A DNA stretch of 64,000 nt, from the NCBI RefSeq assembly GCF_000723165.1, contig NZ_HG322949.1, positions 3,831,296 through 3,895,295 of the forward strand, given 5' to 3'. Under the pieces are notes generated by a model that was not told the origin of the DNA, searched no databases, and saw only the letters and a program-made list of their open reading frames with translations. Shown here one piece after another: positions 31,850-40,715 of this stretch; position 1 is the first letter of the stretch; each line of letters opens with the position of its first letter. The position numbers and the translations under genes are program-made. The stretch comes from Janthinobacterium agaricidamnosum NBRC 102515 = DSM 9628 (GTDB lineage: Bacteria > Pseudomonadota > Gammaproteobacteria > Burkholderiales > Burkholderiaceae_D).

Positions 31850-32905
31850 TCAGAAACGGTGCTGGATGCCGGTGATCACGCCGCGCTGCGTGTTGGCCAG
31901 GCCCGCTTCGTCGCGCGACAGGCCGACCAGCTGGTTATGCCTGGCCTTGGCGTAGGCGGCCGACACGTACAGGTCGGTGCGCTTGGACAGCGCATAGCGG
32001 AAGCGTCCCACGTACATGATCGGATCGGCGTCCAGGTTCGGCGCGACATTCTTCACGTCCTGGTAGTAGATCACGCCGGTCAGCGTGATCGCCGGAGTGG
32101 TCTGGTAGCTCAGGCCGCCCCAGTACAGGGTGCCGCGCACGTCCGGCGTCGCGGCCTTGGCCAGTTGCTGCTTGAAGTCGCGCACCGCGAGCTGCACCTT
32201 GACCGGGCCTTGGTTGTACATCGCGCCCAGGTGGTAAGCGGTGGTCTTGTCGCGGTTGCCGGTCGCCGGCAAGGTGTTGCCATTGATCTTTTCATAGGTC
32301 GCCAGCACGCTGAACGGGCCGGTGCCGTAGGTCACGGCGGTCGAAAGCTTGGCGCTGTCGGCGGCGCCGGTGCTTTGTTCGCCAAAGCCGTACGATGCGC
32401 CGAACTTGAAGTCGCCGGCCTTGCCGGAGTACTTGACCATATTGTCGAACGCGGTCGACATGCCGTATTTGCTGGAGCCGGTGGCGTTGCCGGAAGTGGC
32501 CCACGAATAGTATGGCGCATACGCCATCGGATCGAACGGCAGCACAAAGTCATACACCGTGCTGAACGAGCGGCCCAGCACCAGCCGGCCATAGCTGCCG
32601 TCCAGGCCGACGTAGGCCTGGCGCTTGAACAGCGCGCCATCCGAGGCGCCGCTATCGAGCAGCAGGCCGCCTTCCAGGTTGAACACGGCTTTCAGTCCGC
32701 CGCCCAGGTCTTCATTGCCGCGGATGCCCCAGCGCGACGTATTCATGCCGCCCGAGCTGACGCGGTTATTGCCGTTGGCCGAGTGATTGACGTTTTCCAC
32801 GCCGATGTCGAGCAAACCGTAGACACTGACATTCGATTGCGCATGGGCGCTGCCGGCGGTGGCCAGCACGGCCATGGCCGCGAGCGTAAAGGCGGTTTTC
32901 TTCAT
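31850..32905 (-). CDS. Trimeric porin, Burkholderiales type
   Basis: A 351-residue protein with a signal peptide (MKKTAFTLAAMAVLATAGSAHA) followed by QSNVSVYGLLDIGVENVNHS, the hallmark of betaproteobacterial general porins, and ending in GVITGIQHRF with the terminal Phe. The loop-3 region lies around KRQAYVGLDGSYGRLVLGRS. It probably lets the anionic substrate of the neighbouring uptake genes enter. It is divergent from tctD across 214 bp that hold an inverted repeat. Confidence 0.93.
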   Translation of the reverse strand: MKKTAFTLAAMAVLATAGSAHAQSNVSVYGLLDIGVENVNHSANGNNRVSSGGMNTSRWGIRGNEDLGGGLKAVFNLEGGLLLDSGASDGALFKRQAYVGLDGSYGRLVLGRSFSTVYDFVLPFDPMAYAPYYSWATSGNATGSSKYGMSTAFDNMVKYSGKAGDFKFGASYGFGEQSTGAADSAKLSTAVTYGTGPFSVLATYEKINGNTLPATGNRDKTTAYHLGAMYNQGPVKVQLAVRDFKQQLAKAATPDVRGTLYWGGLSYQTTPAITLTGVIYYQDVKNVAPNLDADPIMYVGRFRYALSKRTDLYVSAAYAKARHNQLVGLSRDEAGLANTQRGVITGIQHRF

Positions 32906-32940
32906 TGTTTCGTCTCCCTAGATATAATTTTTAGTGATAT

Positions 32941-32965
32941 GCCTGATCATTTGCATGAATCAGGC
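32941..32965. promoter_or_regulatory. Inverted repeat in the porin/tctD divergent region
   Basis: GCCTGAT at 32941-32947 and ATCAGGC at 32959-32965 are perfect arms separated by 11 bp. The site is 36 bp upstream of the porin start and 155 bp from tctD, a sensible place for a TctD-type regulator, though it could also fold into a hairpin in the leader. Confidence 0.45.
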
Positions 32966-33119
32966 AGTCACTATAAAAGCAGTATCCTTTCAATTGCCTT
33001 TCAACCATGTAGCTGTCGTCACACAACCACAATTTGTGTAAAGATATTCTCTTTCCCCTCTGTAAACCAGGCGCATCTGGGCTTACACTGCATGGTTTTC
33101 AGGGCAACGGCGGCACAAT

Positions 33120-33833
33120 ATGCGCATATTATTAGTGGAAGACCATCTCGAACTGTCGCACTGGCTGGCCAAGGCCCTGCGCGACGCCCACCTGACGGTC
33201 GAAACCGCGCACAACGGCGCCGACGCCGACGCCCTGCTGCACACCCAGGAATATTCTCTGGTGCTGCTCGACCTGACGCTGCCGAAAATGGATGGCCTGG
33301 ACGTGCTGCGCCGGCTGCGCGCGCGCGGCGGCACGCGCGGCAAGACGCCGGTGATGATACTGACCGCGCGCGGCGGCCTGGACGACCGGGTGCAAGGCTT
33401 GAACCTGGGCGCCGACGATTACCTTGCCAAGCCGTTCGAACTGGCCGAACTGGAGGCGCGCGTCAAGGCGCTGCTGCGCCGCAGCCAGGGCAATGAAGCG
33501 CTGGTGCACCACTGCGGCGCGCTCAGCTTCGACACCGTGACCCGCATGTTCACCTACGCCGGCACGGCGCTGGCGCTGACGCCGCGCGAGCACGCGGTGC
33601 TGGAAGCGCTGATCACCCGCTCCGGGCGCGCCGTATCGAAAGAAAAACTGTTCGACGAAGTGTTCGCGCTGGCCGACGACGCCAACCTGGATGCGATCGA
33701 ACTGTATATCCACCGTGTGCGCAAGAAGCTGGAAAGCAGCGCGCCGGACGCCGCCGCCATCACCACGCTGCGCGGCATCGGCTATTTGCTACAGCCGCGC
33801 AGCGCCACCGCGGCGGCGCCGGCCGCGCTGTAA
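33120..33833 (+). CDS. tctD: OmpR-family response regulator, TctD-like
   Basis: A 237-residue protein. The receiver has the acid pair in LLVEDH, the acceptor Asp in LVLLDLTLPKMDG, the Thr in ILTARG and the Lys in YLAKPFE. The C-terminal winged helix (ALTPREHAVLEALITRSG to AIELYIHRVRKKLE) binds DNA. It is activated by the sensor encoded right after it and likely controls the porin and Bug genes across the divergent region. Confidence 0.92.
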   Translation: MRILLVEDHLELSHWLAKALRDAHLTVETAHNGADADALLHTQEYSLVLLDLTLPKMDGLDVLRRLRARGGTRGKTPVMILTARGGLDDRVQGLNLGADDYLAKPFELAELEARVKALLRRSQGNEALVHHCGALSFDTVTRMFTYAGTALALTPREHAVLEALITRSGRAVSKEKLFDEVFALADDANLDAIELYIHRVRKKLESSAPDAAAITTLRGIGYLLQPRSATAAAPAAL

Positions 33834-33834
33834 C

Positions 33835-35328
33835 ATGAGCATCGGACGGCGCCTGGCATGGCTGGACCGGCTACCTGGCAAAGGCGCCGGCCACGCCGCC
33901 ACGCTGGGCAGCCTGCGCAACCAGCTGCTGCGCTGGCTGCTGATCCCGCTGGTGATGCTGGTGCTGCTGGACGCGGTGTTCGTCTACCGCAACGCGCTCG
34001 ACGCGGCCGACATGGCCTACGACCGCTCGCTGCTGGCCTCGACCCGCGCGCTGGCCGAGCGGGTCTCTATCGTCAACGGCAAGGTGGTGGCCGAAGTGCC
34101 GTATGTGGCGCTCGACAGCTTTGAAACCGACACGCTGGGCCGCATCTATTACAAGGTCACCGGCATCAACGGCGAACTGGTGTCCGGCTACGGCGACTTG
34201 CCGCCGGTGCCGAAAAACGTGCCGCGCTCCGAAAACTATCCGGCGCTGGTGCGCTTTTACCATGCAGACTACAACGGCAAGCCGATCCGCATCGCCGCGC
34301 TGCTGCAACCGGTGTACGACGACTCGATGCGCGGCATCGCGCTGATCCAGGTGGCCGAAACGCTGGATGCGCGGCGCGGCCTGTCGAACCAGATCCTGTT
34401 CGACACGCTGATCTGGCAAGCGGCGATGGTGCTGGCGATGGCCACGCTGGTGTGGTGCGCCGTGCGGCTGGTGCTGCAACCGCTGATGCGGCTGAAGACG
34501 GCGGTCGAAACGCGCACCCTGGCCGACTTGTCCGACGTCGATCCGACGCTGGTGCACAAGGAAATGCGGCCGCTGGTGGTGGCCATGAACGGTTCGATGG
34601 GACGGCTGCAAAACCTGATCGCCGGCCAGCGCCGCTTCATCGCCGACGCCTCGCACCAGTTGCGCACCCCGCTGACCGTGCTGAAGACGCAAGCCGAACT
34701 GGCGCTGCGCGCCTGCGACCGCGAACCGGACAGCCAGCACAACCTGGCGGCGCTGCGCGAAATCGTGCAAAGCATCGCCGTCACCACCGACTCCACCGTG
34801 CACCTGGCGAACCGCCTGTTGACGCTGGCGCGCATCGAACACGGCGCCGAAGCGGCCAGCATGGACAGCGTGTCGCTGCGCGCCGTGGTGCACCAGGTGG
34901 CGCTGGAAATGGCGATGTCCGCCGTCAACCGCAACATCGACCTGTCGCTGGAAGCGCTGCACGACAGCGCAGTGCGCGGCCAGGCGCTGCTGCTGCATGA
35001 ACTGGTCGCCAACCTGGTCGACAATGCGCTGCGCTACACGCCGCCGGGCGGCAGCGTGATACTGCGGGTACGCCAGCAAAGCGGCGAGCGGGGCGCGCTG
35101 CTGGAAGTGGAAGACAGCGGCGCCGGCATCGCGGCGGCCGAGCGCGAAAAAGTATTGACGCCGTTTTACCGGGTCAACTCGGCGTTCGAACGCAATCCGG
35201 GCGGCGCCGGACTGGGCCTGGCGATCGTATCGGACATCGCCGCGCTGCACGGGGCGCGCATCACGCTGGCCGACGGCGGCGGCGGGCGGGGCTTGAAGGT
35301 AGTGCTGGAGTTTCCGGCGCAAGCTTGA
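33835..35328 (+). CDS. tctE: Sensor histidine kinase, TctE-like
   Basis: A 497-residue protein from ATG 33835, one base after the tctD stop. There is a membrane helix at about residues 30-50 (LLIPLVMLVLLDAVFVYRNA), a periplasmic 2CSK_N-type sensor domain ending in a second helix near 190-210, and then HAMP-like linkage. HisKA has the H-box RRFIADASHQLRTPL, and HATPase has LVDNALRYTPPGG and GAGLGLAIVSDIAALHG. In characterised systems TctE responds to tricarboxylates; the ligand here is inferred from family and neighbours. Confidence 0.92.
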   Translation: MSIGRRLAWLDRLPGKGAGHAATLGSLRNQLLRWLLIPLVMLVLLDAVFVYRNALDAADMAYDRSLLASTRALAERVSIVNGKVVAEVPYVALDSFETDTLGRIYYKVTGINGELVSGYGDLPPVPKNVPRSENYPALVRFYHADYNGKPIRIAALLQPVYDDSMRGIALIQVAETLDARRGLSNQILFDTLIWQAAMVLAMATLVWCAVRLVLQPLMRLKTAVETRTLADLSDVDPTLVHKEMRPLVVAMNGSMGRLQNLIAGQRRFIADASHQLRTPLTVLKTQAELALRACDREPDSQHNLAALREIVQSIAVTTDSTVHLANRLLTLARIEHGAEAASMDSVSLRAVVHQVALEMAMSAVNRNIDLSLEALHDSAVRGQALLLHELVANLVDNALRYTPPGGSVILRVRQQSGERGALLEVEDSGAGIAAAEREKVLTPFYRVNSAFERNPGGAGLGLAIVSDIAALHGARITLADGGGGRGLKVVLEFPAQA

Positions 35329-35476
35329 AGATTAACGCGCCGGGCCGGGCCCCATCGATAACAGGAAAAATAATATGCCGCTGACAGCAAGAAGTGTCGA
35401 GCTTATATTGTCGGAATTCGCATCAAATGATGCAATAACTGATGCTGAGCGATCTGCCTCCATCGTCATCCAGCCA

Positions 35477-35503
35477 TGAAAAACGGCGCCCCCGGCGCCG
35501 TTT
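35477..35503 (-). terminator. Terminator of the hom gene
   Basis: A perfect 10-bp stem AAACGGCGCC/GGCGCCGTTT (35481-35490 with 35494-35503) with a 3-nt loop, and a T-rich end on the minus strand, just past the hom stop. It lies between the convergent tctE and hom genes. Some read-through protection for tctE is possible since the hairpin is symmetrical. Confidence 0.8.
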
Positions 35504-35506
35504 CGG

Positions 35507-36829
35507 TCAGCTCAGGTTTTCCAGCCTGATCCGGGTCACGCTGCCCAGCACGGTCGGCAACGCTTCCATCTTCGCGATCGCCGCATTGACTTTTTTCTCT
35601 TGCGCCTGATGCGTCAGCATGATGATGTCGGTGCGCGTCTCGCCTTCGGCCGGCTCTTTTTGCAGCATCGCGTCGATCGAGATGCCGGCGTCCGCCAGGA
35701 TGCGCGTCAAGTCGGCCAGCACGCCCGGCTGGTCCGACACATGCATGCGCAAATAATAGCTGGTGGTGATGTCCGACATCGGCAAGATCTGGATATCGGT
35801 CATCGCGTTCGGCTGGAACGCCAGGTGCGGCACGCGGTGCTCCGGATCGGCGGTGGCCAGGCGGGTGATGTCGACCAGGTCGGCGATCACCGCCGAGGCG
35901 GTCGGTTCGGCGCCCGCGCCCTTGCCGTAGTACAGCGTGGCGCCGATCGCATCGCCCTGCACCAGCACCGCGTTCATCGCGCCTTCGACGTTGGCGATCA
36001 GGCGCTTGCTCGGGATCAGCGTCGGATGCACCCGCAATTCGATGCCTTCGACGCCATCGACCATGGCCCGCTTGGTGATGCCCAGCAGCTTGATGCGGTA
36101 GCCCAGTTGTTCGGCGTAGCGGATGTCGACCGCGCTCAGCGACGAGATGCCTTCGACATACGCTTTGTCGAATTGCACCGGAATGCCGAAAGCGATCGCC
36201 GACATGATGGTGGCCTTGTGCGCGGCGTCCACGCCTTCGATGTCGAAGGTCGGGTCGGCTTCGGCGTAACCCAGCTCCTGCGCCTGTTTTAATACCACGC
36301 CGAAATCCAGGCCCTTGTCGCGCATTTCGGACAGGATGAAGTTGGTGGTGCCGTTGATGATGCCGGCGATCCATTCGATGCGGTTGGCGGTCAAGCCTTC
36401 GCGCAGCGCCTTGATGATCGGGATGCCGCCGGCCACCGCCGCCTCGAACGCGACCATGACGCCTTTTTCTTGCGCGGCAGCAAAAATTTCATTGCCGTGC
36501 ACGGCCAGCAAGGCCTTGTTGGCAGTCACCACATGCTTGCCGTTGGCGATGGCGCGCAGCACCAGTTCACGCGCCAGTTCATAGCCGCCGATGACTTCGA
36601 CGACGATGTCGATGTCGGGATGGTCGACCACCAGGTAAGGGTCGCTGACCACCGGGCAGGCGGCGCCGGTCAGTTCGATGGCGCGCGCGGTGTTACGGGC
36701 CGCGACCATGGCGATTTCGATACCGCGGCCGGCGCGGCGGCGGATTTCTTCCTGGTTGCGCTGCAAGACGTTGAAGGTGCCGGAACCGACGTTGCCGATG
36801 CCGAGCAAGCCTACTTTGATGGATTTCAT
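35507..36829 (-). CDS. hom: Homoserine dehydrogenase
   Basis: A 440-residue protein from ATG 36829. NAD(P)-binding motif LLGIGNVGSGTF lies at the start. The catalytic domain has VVTANKALLAVHG, the signature IINGTTNFILSEM and AEADPTFDIEGVDAAHK. A C-terminal ACT domain (about 350-430, DQPGVLADLTRILADAGISI) senses end product. It reduces aspartate semialdehyde to homoserine for threonine and methionine. In many betaproteobacteria thrC follows hom, but here the gene is followed only by a terminator. alaA lies 91 bp upstream on the same strand. Confidence 0.97.
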   Translation of the reverse strand: MKSIKVGLLGIGNVGSGTFNVLQRNQEEIRRRAGRGIEIAMVAARNTARAIELTGAACPVVSDPYLVVDHPDIDIVVEVIGGYELARELVLRAIANGKHVVTANKALLAVHGNEIFAAAQEKGVMVAFEAAVAGGIPIIKALREGLTANRIEWIAGIINGTTNFILSEMRDKGLDFGVVLKQAQELGYAEADPTFDIEGVDAAHKATIMSAIAFGIPVQFDKAYVEGISSLSAVDIRYAEQLGYRIKLLGITKRAMVDGVEGIELRVHPTLIPSKRLIANVEGAMNAVLVQGDAIGATLYYGKGAGAEPTASAVIADLVDITRLATADPEHRVPHLAFQPNAMTDIQILPMSDITTSYYLRMHVSDQPGVLADLTRILADAGISIDAMLQKEPAEGETRTDIIMLTHQAQEKKVNAAIAKMEALPTVLGSVTRIRLENLS

Positions 36830-36920
36830 AAATCTCGTTTCTGTACGGCGCCGCTGCTTGCCACGCAAACGCGGCGCCCGGTTAATGTAATGCGTTCTCA
36901 ACGCGATCAGTGAAACCCGA

Positions 36921-38168
36921 TCAGCGTTCCAGGGACGGGCCGTTGGTGCCGTGGCGCTTGCGGTAATTCTCCAGGAAGCGCGCGATCCGGCCGATCGCGT
37001 CGACCAGGTCGTCCGAGTTCGGCAGGAACACCACCCGGAAGTGGTCGTGCGCAATCCAGTTGAAACCGGTGCCCTGCACAATCAGGACCTTGGCCTCGGC
37101 CAGTAATTCATAGGCGAACTGCTGATCGTCGGCGATCGGATACACCGCCGGATCGAGTCGCGGAAACATGTACAGCGCGGCTTTCGGCTTGACGCAAGTG
37201 ACGCCCGGTATCTCGGTCAGCAGCTTGTGCGCCAGGTCGCGCTGTTTTAACAATCGCCCGCCCGGCCCGACCAAGTCTTGTATGCTTTGGTAGCCGCCGA
37301 GCGCAGTCTGGATGGCAAACTGGCCCGGTGCGTTGGCGCACAAACGCATCGAGGCCAGCATGTTCAAGCCCTCGATGTAATCTTTTGCATGCCGCTTCTC
37401 GCCCGACACCACCATCCACCCGGAACGGTAGCCGCAAGAGCGGTAATTCTTCGACAAGCCATTCATCGTGATGAACAGCACGTCGTCGGCCAGCGAGGCG
37501 ATCGAAGTGTGCTCGGCTTCATCGAACAGCACCTTGTCGTAAATCTCGTCGGCGAAAATAATCAGCTGGTGCTCGCGCGCCAGGTCGACGATCTGTTGCA
37601 GCACCTCGACCGGATACAGCGTGCCGGTCGGATTGTTCGGGTTGATGACCACGATGGCGCGAGTATGGCTGCTGATCTTGCGGCGCATGTCGTCGATATC
37701 GGGATACCAGTGATCTTGCTCGTCGCACACATAATGCACCGGATTGCCGCCCGACAGGCTGACTGCCGCCGTCCACAGCGGGTAATCGGGGGCCGGCACC
37801 AGCACTTCGTCGCCGCTGTTGAGCAGCGCGTTCATGGCCATCACGATCAGTTCGGAGGCCCCGTTGCCAAGATAAATGTCGTCGATGGTAACGCCGGCGA
37901 TATTCTTGCTTTGCGTGTAATGCATCACCGCCTTGCGCGGCGCAAACATGCCCTTGGAATCGGTATAACCGGCCGCGCCATGCAAATTGACAATCATGTC
38001 TTGCACGATTTCATCGGGCGGATCGAAACCGAACACCGCCAGGTTGCCAATGTTAAGCTTGGTGATCTTGTGGCCGTCTTCTTCCATCTGCCTGGATTTT
38101 TCCAGGACGGGGCCGCGGATGTCGTAGCAAACGTCCGCCAATTTGTTCGATTTCTGAATCGGTCGCAA
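36921..38168 (-). CDS. alaA: Alanine/glutamate-pyruvate aminotransferase AlaA type
   Basis: A 415-residue fold-type I PLP enzyme that reads much like E. coli AlaA over its whole length: KSNKLADVCYDIRGPVLEKS at the start, YLGNGASELIVMAMNALLNS, VPAPDYPLWTAAVSLSGG, NPNNPTGTLYPVE and the PLP lysine in FITMNGLSKNYRSCG. It makes alanine from pyruvate and glutamate. The start is TTG 38168, as no ATG or GTG fits and the homologous N-terminus begins just here; CAGGGA lies upstream. Same strand as hom. Confidence 0.93.
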   Translation of the reverse strand: MRPIQKSNKLADVCYDIRGPVLEKSRQMEEDGHKITKLNIGNLAVFGFDPPDEIVQDMIVNLHGAAGYTDSKGMFAPRKAVMHYTQSKNIAGVTIDDIYLGNGASELIVMAMNALLNSGDEVLVPAPDYPLWTAAVSLSGGNPVHYVCDEQDHWYPDIDDMRRKISSHTRAIVVINPNNPTGTLYPVEVLQQIVDLAREHQLIIFADEIYDKVLFDEAEHTSIASLADDVLFITMNGLSKNYRSCGYRSGWMVVSGEKRHAKDYIEGLNMLASMRLCANAPGQFAIQTALGGYQSIQDLVGPGGRLLKQRDLAHKLLTEIPGVTCVKPKAALYMFPRLDPAVYPIADDQQFAYELLAEAKVLIVQGTGFNWIAHDHFRVVFLPNSDDLVDAIGRIARFLENYRKRHGTNGPSLER

Positions 38169-38450
38169 AATAAATCCCTGACTAAATGATGTCTGACTAG
38201 TGAAAGCTAACTATTGCAATGCGAGAATAACCATTCTGCCGAAAGCCCTTCATTTTATCAACCTTATTAACGGACGCCCGGTAAAAGCCCCGGCAATGAT
38301 GCCATATGAAGGAAAGATGAAGAGAAAACATCGAAAAGTCGCGCTTTGTCACGGTTTATGGCATGCTTACGCCCTTCGGCGCGGCCAGGGTACTCTGGCG
38401 GGCCGCATTCATTTTGACGACGAACCCATCCATATTCAAAGTCCACGCCC

Positions 38451-38840
38451 ATGAAGCTCCATCCCAGCAATACCAAACAATACCAGACCGTCACCGGCTA
38501 CGACGACAGCGGCGTCGAAATCAATGCCGTCCACTACAACAAAAGCCTGGTCGTGCTGCCGGAAACCGCGCCGCGCGACTGGGATGTGCAAACGTTCGCC
38601 GATTTGACGGCCGAACATTTTGCGCAAATCCTGGCCGACGAGCCGGACGTGGTAATCCTCGGCACCGGCGCGCGCCAGCGCTTCGTGCACCCGAAACTGA
38701 GCGCCGCGCTGACCATGCGCCGCATCGGCGTCGAATGCATGGATAACCACGCCGCCTGCCGCACCTACAATATCCTGATGGGCGAAGGCCGCAAGGTCAC
38801 GCTGGCGCTGATCATCGAGAATGGCGTGGCCGCGCCATGA
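38451..38840 (+). CDS. Mth938-like domain protein (DUF498)
   Basis: A 129-residue protein with the compact Mth938 fold pattern: SNTKQYQTVTGYDDSGVEIN, then DEPDVVILGTGARQRFVHPKL and MDNHAACRTYNILMGEGRKV. The family is widespread, found also as mitochondrial NDUFAF3, with no agreed bacterial role. It shares an ATGA overlap with arnT, so the two are translationally coupled. That coupling is more likely to reflect operon assembly than shared function. Confidence 0.85.
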   Translation: MKLHPSNTKQYQTVTGYDDSGVEINAVHYNKSLVVLPETAPRDWDVQTFADLTAEHFAQILADEPDVVILGTGARQRFVHPKLSAALTMRRIGVECMDNHAACRTYNILMGEGRKVTLALIIENGVAAP

Positions 38841-40498
38841 TGAGCGACCTGCATAAATCCAGGAAACTGATGTGGGCGCTGCTGGCCGTGTTCGTCATCG
38901 TCACGCTGTACGCGCTGGGCGTGCGCACGCTGGTGCCGCCCGACGAGGGCCGTTACGCCGAGATGGCGCGCGAAATGTTCGCCAGCGGCGACTGGGTCAC
39001 AACGCGCCTGAACGGCATCAAGTATTTTGAAAAGCCGCCGCTGCAAACCTGGATGAACGCGCTGTCCTTCATGGCTTTCGGCCTCGGCGATTGGCAAGCG
39101 CGGCTGTGGACCGGGGTCTGCGGCCTGATCGGCGTCGGCATGACGGTCTTGGCCGGCAACAAACTGTTTGGCGGCCGTATTGCGCTGTACGCCGGTCTGG
39201 TGCTCGGTTCCAGCCTGTTCTGGATCGCTTCCGGCCAGATCGATTCGCTCGACATGAGCCTGTCGGCCATGATGTGCATCACGCTGTGCGCCCTGCTGGT
39301 TGCCCAGCGCGATGAGGCCACGCCGGCCGAACGGCGCAACTGGATGCTGGTGTGCTGGGCCGGCATGGCGCTGGCGGTGCTGGCCAAGGGCCTGATCGGC
39401 CTGGTGCTGCCGGGCGCGGTGCTGGTGTTGTACACCCTGGCCGCGCGCGACTGGGCGATCTGGGCCCGCTTGCACCTGGTGAAGGGGCTATTGCTGTTTT
39501 TCGCGATCTGCGCGCCCTGGTTCATCCTGGTGGCGCTGCGCAACCCGGAACAACCGCATTTCTTTTTCATCCACGAGCATTTCGAGCGCTTCCTGCTGAA
39601 AACCCACCACCGCGAAGGCGCCTGGTATTACTTCTTCGCGATGCTGATTCCGGGCATCATTCCATGGCTGGGCCTGCTGCCACAAAGCCTGGCCGCGTCG
39701 CTGCGTCGCACGCAGGGCGTGTTCCAGCCCAGGCTGATGCTGCTGATCTGGGCCGTGTTCATCTTCTTTTTCTTCAGCTATTCCAGCTCCAAGCTGCCCG
39801 GCTACATCTTGCCGATCTTCCCGGCGCTGGCCTTGCTGATGGCGCTGTACCTGGAATCGGCGCCGCGCGCCCAGCGCATGTTTGGCGCCGGCCTGATCAG
39901 CGTGATCGGCCTGGCCGGCCTGGCCGCGGTGCCGTACATCGTCAAGATTTCGACCCGCCATCCAGCCGAAGTGGCAATGCTGCAAGCGTACCAGCCATGG
40001 GTCATCGCCGCGGCCGTGGTGGCCGCCGCCGGTGGCCTGCTGGCCCTGCTGCAAGAGCGCAAGTTGCGGCGCGACATGATGGTATTGATACTGGCCGGCG
40101 CCGGCTTCATCGCCACCCACTTGATACTGGCCGGTTTCGAACCGTACGGCAAGTTGCGCGCCGGTACGGGCCTGTTGCCGCAATTACAAGCCGAACTATT
40201 ACCGGACACCAAGATCTATTCGATCAGCACCTATGAACAGTCGCTGACCTTTTATTTGCGGCGTCCGGTGATCCTGGTCGATTATTGGGATGAATTCACC
40301 TTCGGCCTGCAACAACAGCCGGAATTGTCGATCCCGACCATCGACGCTTTCGTGCTGCAATGGACGCGCGACGCCGCAGCCGGCGTGCGCGACGTCGGCA
40401 TTATCGAGCACGGTACCTATGAAACATTGAAAAAACGCGGCGTACCGATGCGCGTGGTCGCGCAAGACACCCGCCGCATGGTGATCGCCAACCGATAG
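38837..40498 (+). CDS. arnT: Lipid A 4-amino-4-deoxy-L-arabinose transferase ArnT type (PMT family)
   Basis: A 553-residue polytopic glycosyltransferase. The first periplasmic loop has the catalytic acidic motif VPPDEGRYAEMAREMFASGD and then GIKYFEKPPLQTWMNAL, hallmarks of ArnT. About eleven hydrophobic helices follow, and then a soluble periplasmic tail. It transfers L-Ara4N from undecaprenyl phosphate to lipid A at the periplasmic face, which lowers surface negative charge and polymyxin binding. It precedes arnB by 217 bp, with a candidate second promoter between them. Confidence 0.93.
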   Translation: MMSDLHKSRKLMWALLAVFVIVTLYALGVRTLVPPDEGRYAEMAREMFASGDWVTTRLNGIKYFEKPPLQTWMNALSFMAFGLGDWQARLWTGVCGLIGVGMTVLAGNKLFGGRIALYAGLVLGSSLFWIASGQIDSLDMSLSAMMCITLCALLVAQRDEATPAERRNWMLVCWAGMALAVLAKGLIGLVLPGAVLVLYTLAARDWAIWARLHLVKGLLLFFAICAPWFILVALRNPEQPHFFFIHEHFERFLLKTHHREGAWYYFFAMLIPGIIPWLGLLPQSLAASLRRTQGVFQPRLMLLIWAVFIFFFFSYSSSKLPGYILPIFPALALLMALYLESAPRAQRMFGAGLISVIGLAGLAAVPYIVKISTRHPAEVAMLQAYQPWVIAAAVVAAAGGLLALLQERKLRRDMMVLILAGAGFIATHLILAGFEPYGKLRAGTGLLPQLQAELLPDTKIYSISTYEQSLTFYLRRPVILVDYWDEFTFGLQQQPELSIPTIDAFVLQWTRDAAAGVRDVGIIEHGTYETLKKRGVPMRVVAQDTRRMVIANR

Positions 40499-40579
40499 GC
40501 AGGCAAGCAGGCGCTGGCCGGCCGGTCCCGTTCTCCGGGCTGGCCGGTCTATCGAATCCGCCCATCAAGACATCATTCT

Positions 40580-40607
40580 TTGCAGCAATCAACCATCCTG
40601 ATAAAAC
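40580..40607 (+). promoter_or_regulatory. Candidate internal promoter ahead of arnB
   Basis: TTGCAG at 40580-40585 and TAAAAC at 40602-40607, 16-bp spacer, in the AT-rich part of the 217-bp arnT-arnB gap. The ribosome-binding region ATCGAGAG precedes ATG 40716. Confidence 0.35.
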
Positions 40608-40715
40608 AATAAAGATTTAAAATAGCGCAGGCTGGCGCCGTCAGCGCGCGTCGGCGCAACCGCAATATAAAAACCGCAACACAGAACAAGTAATCAAGAA
40701 ACGATCGAGAGCCCC

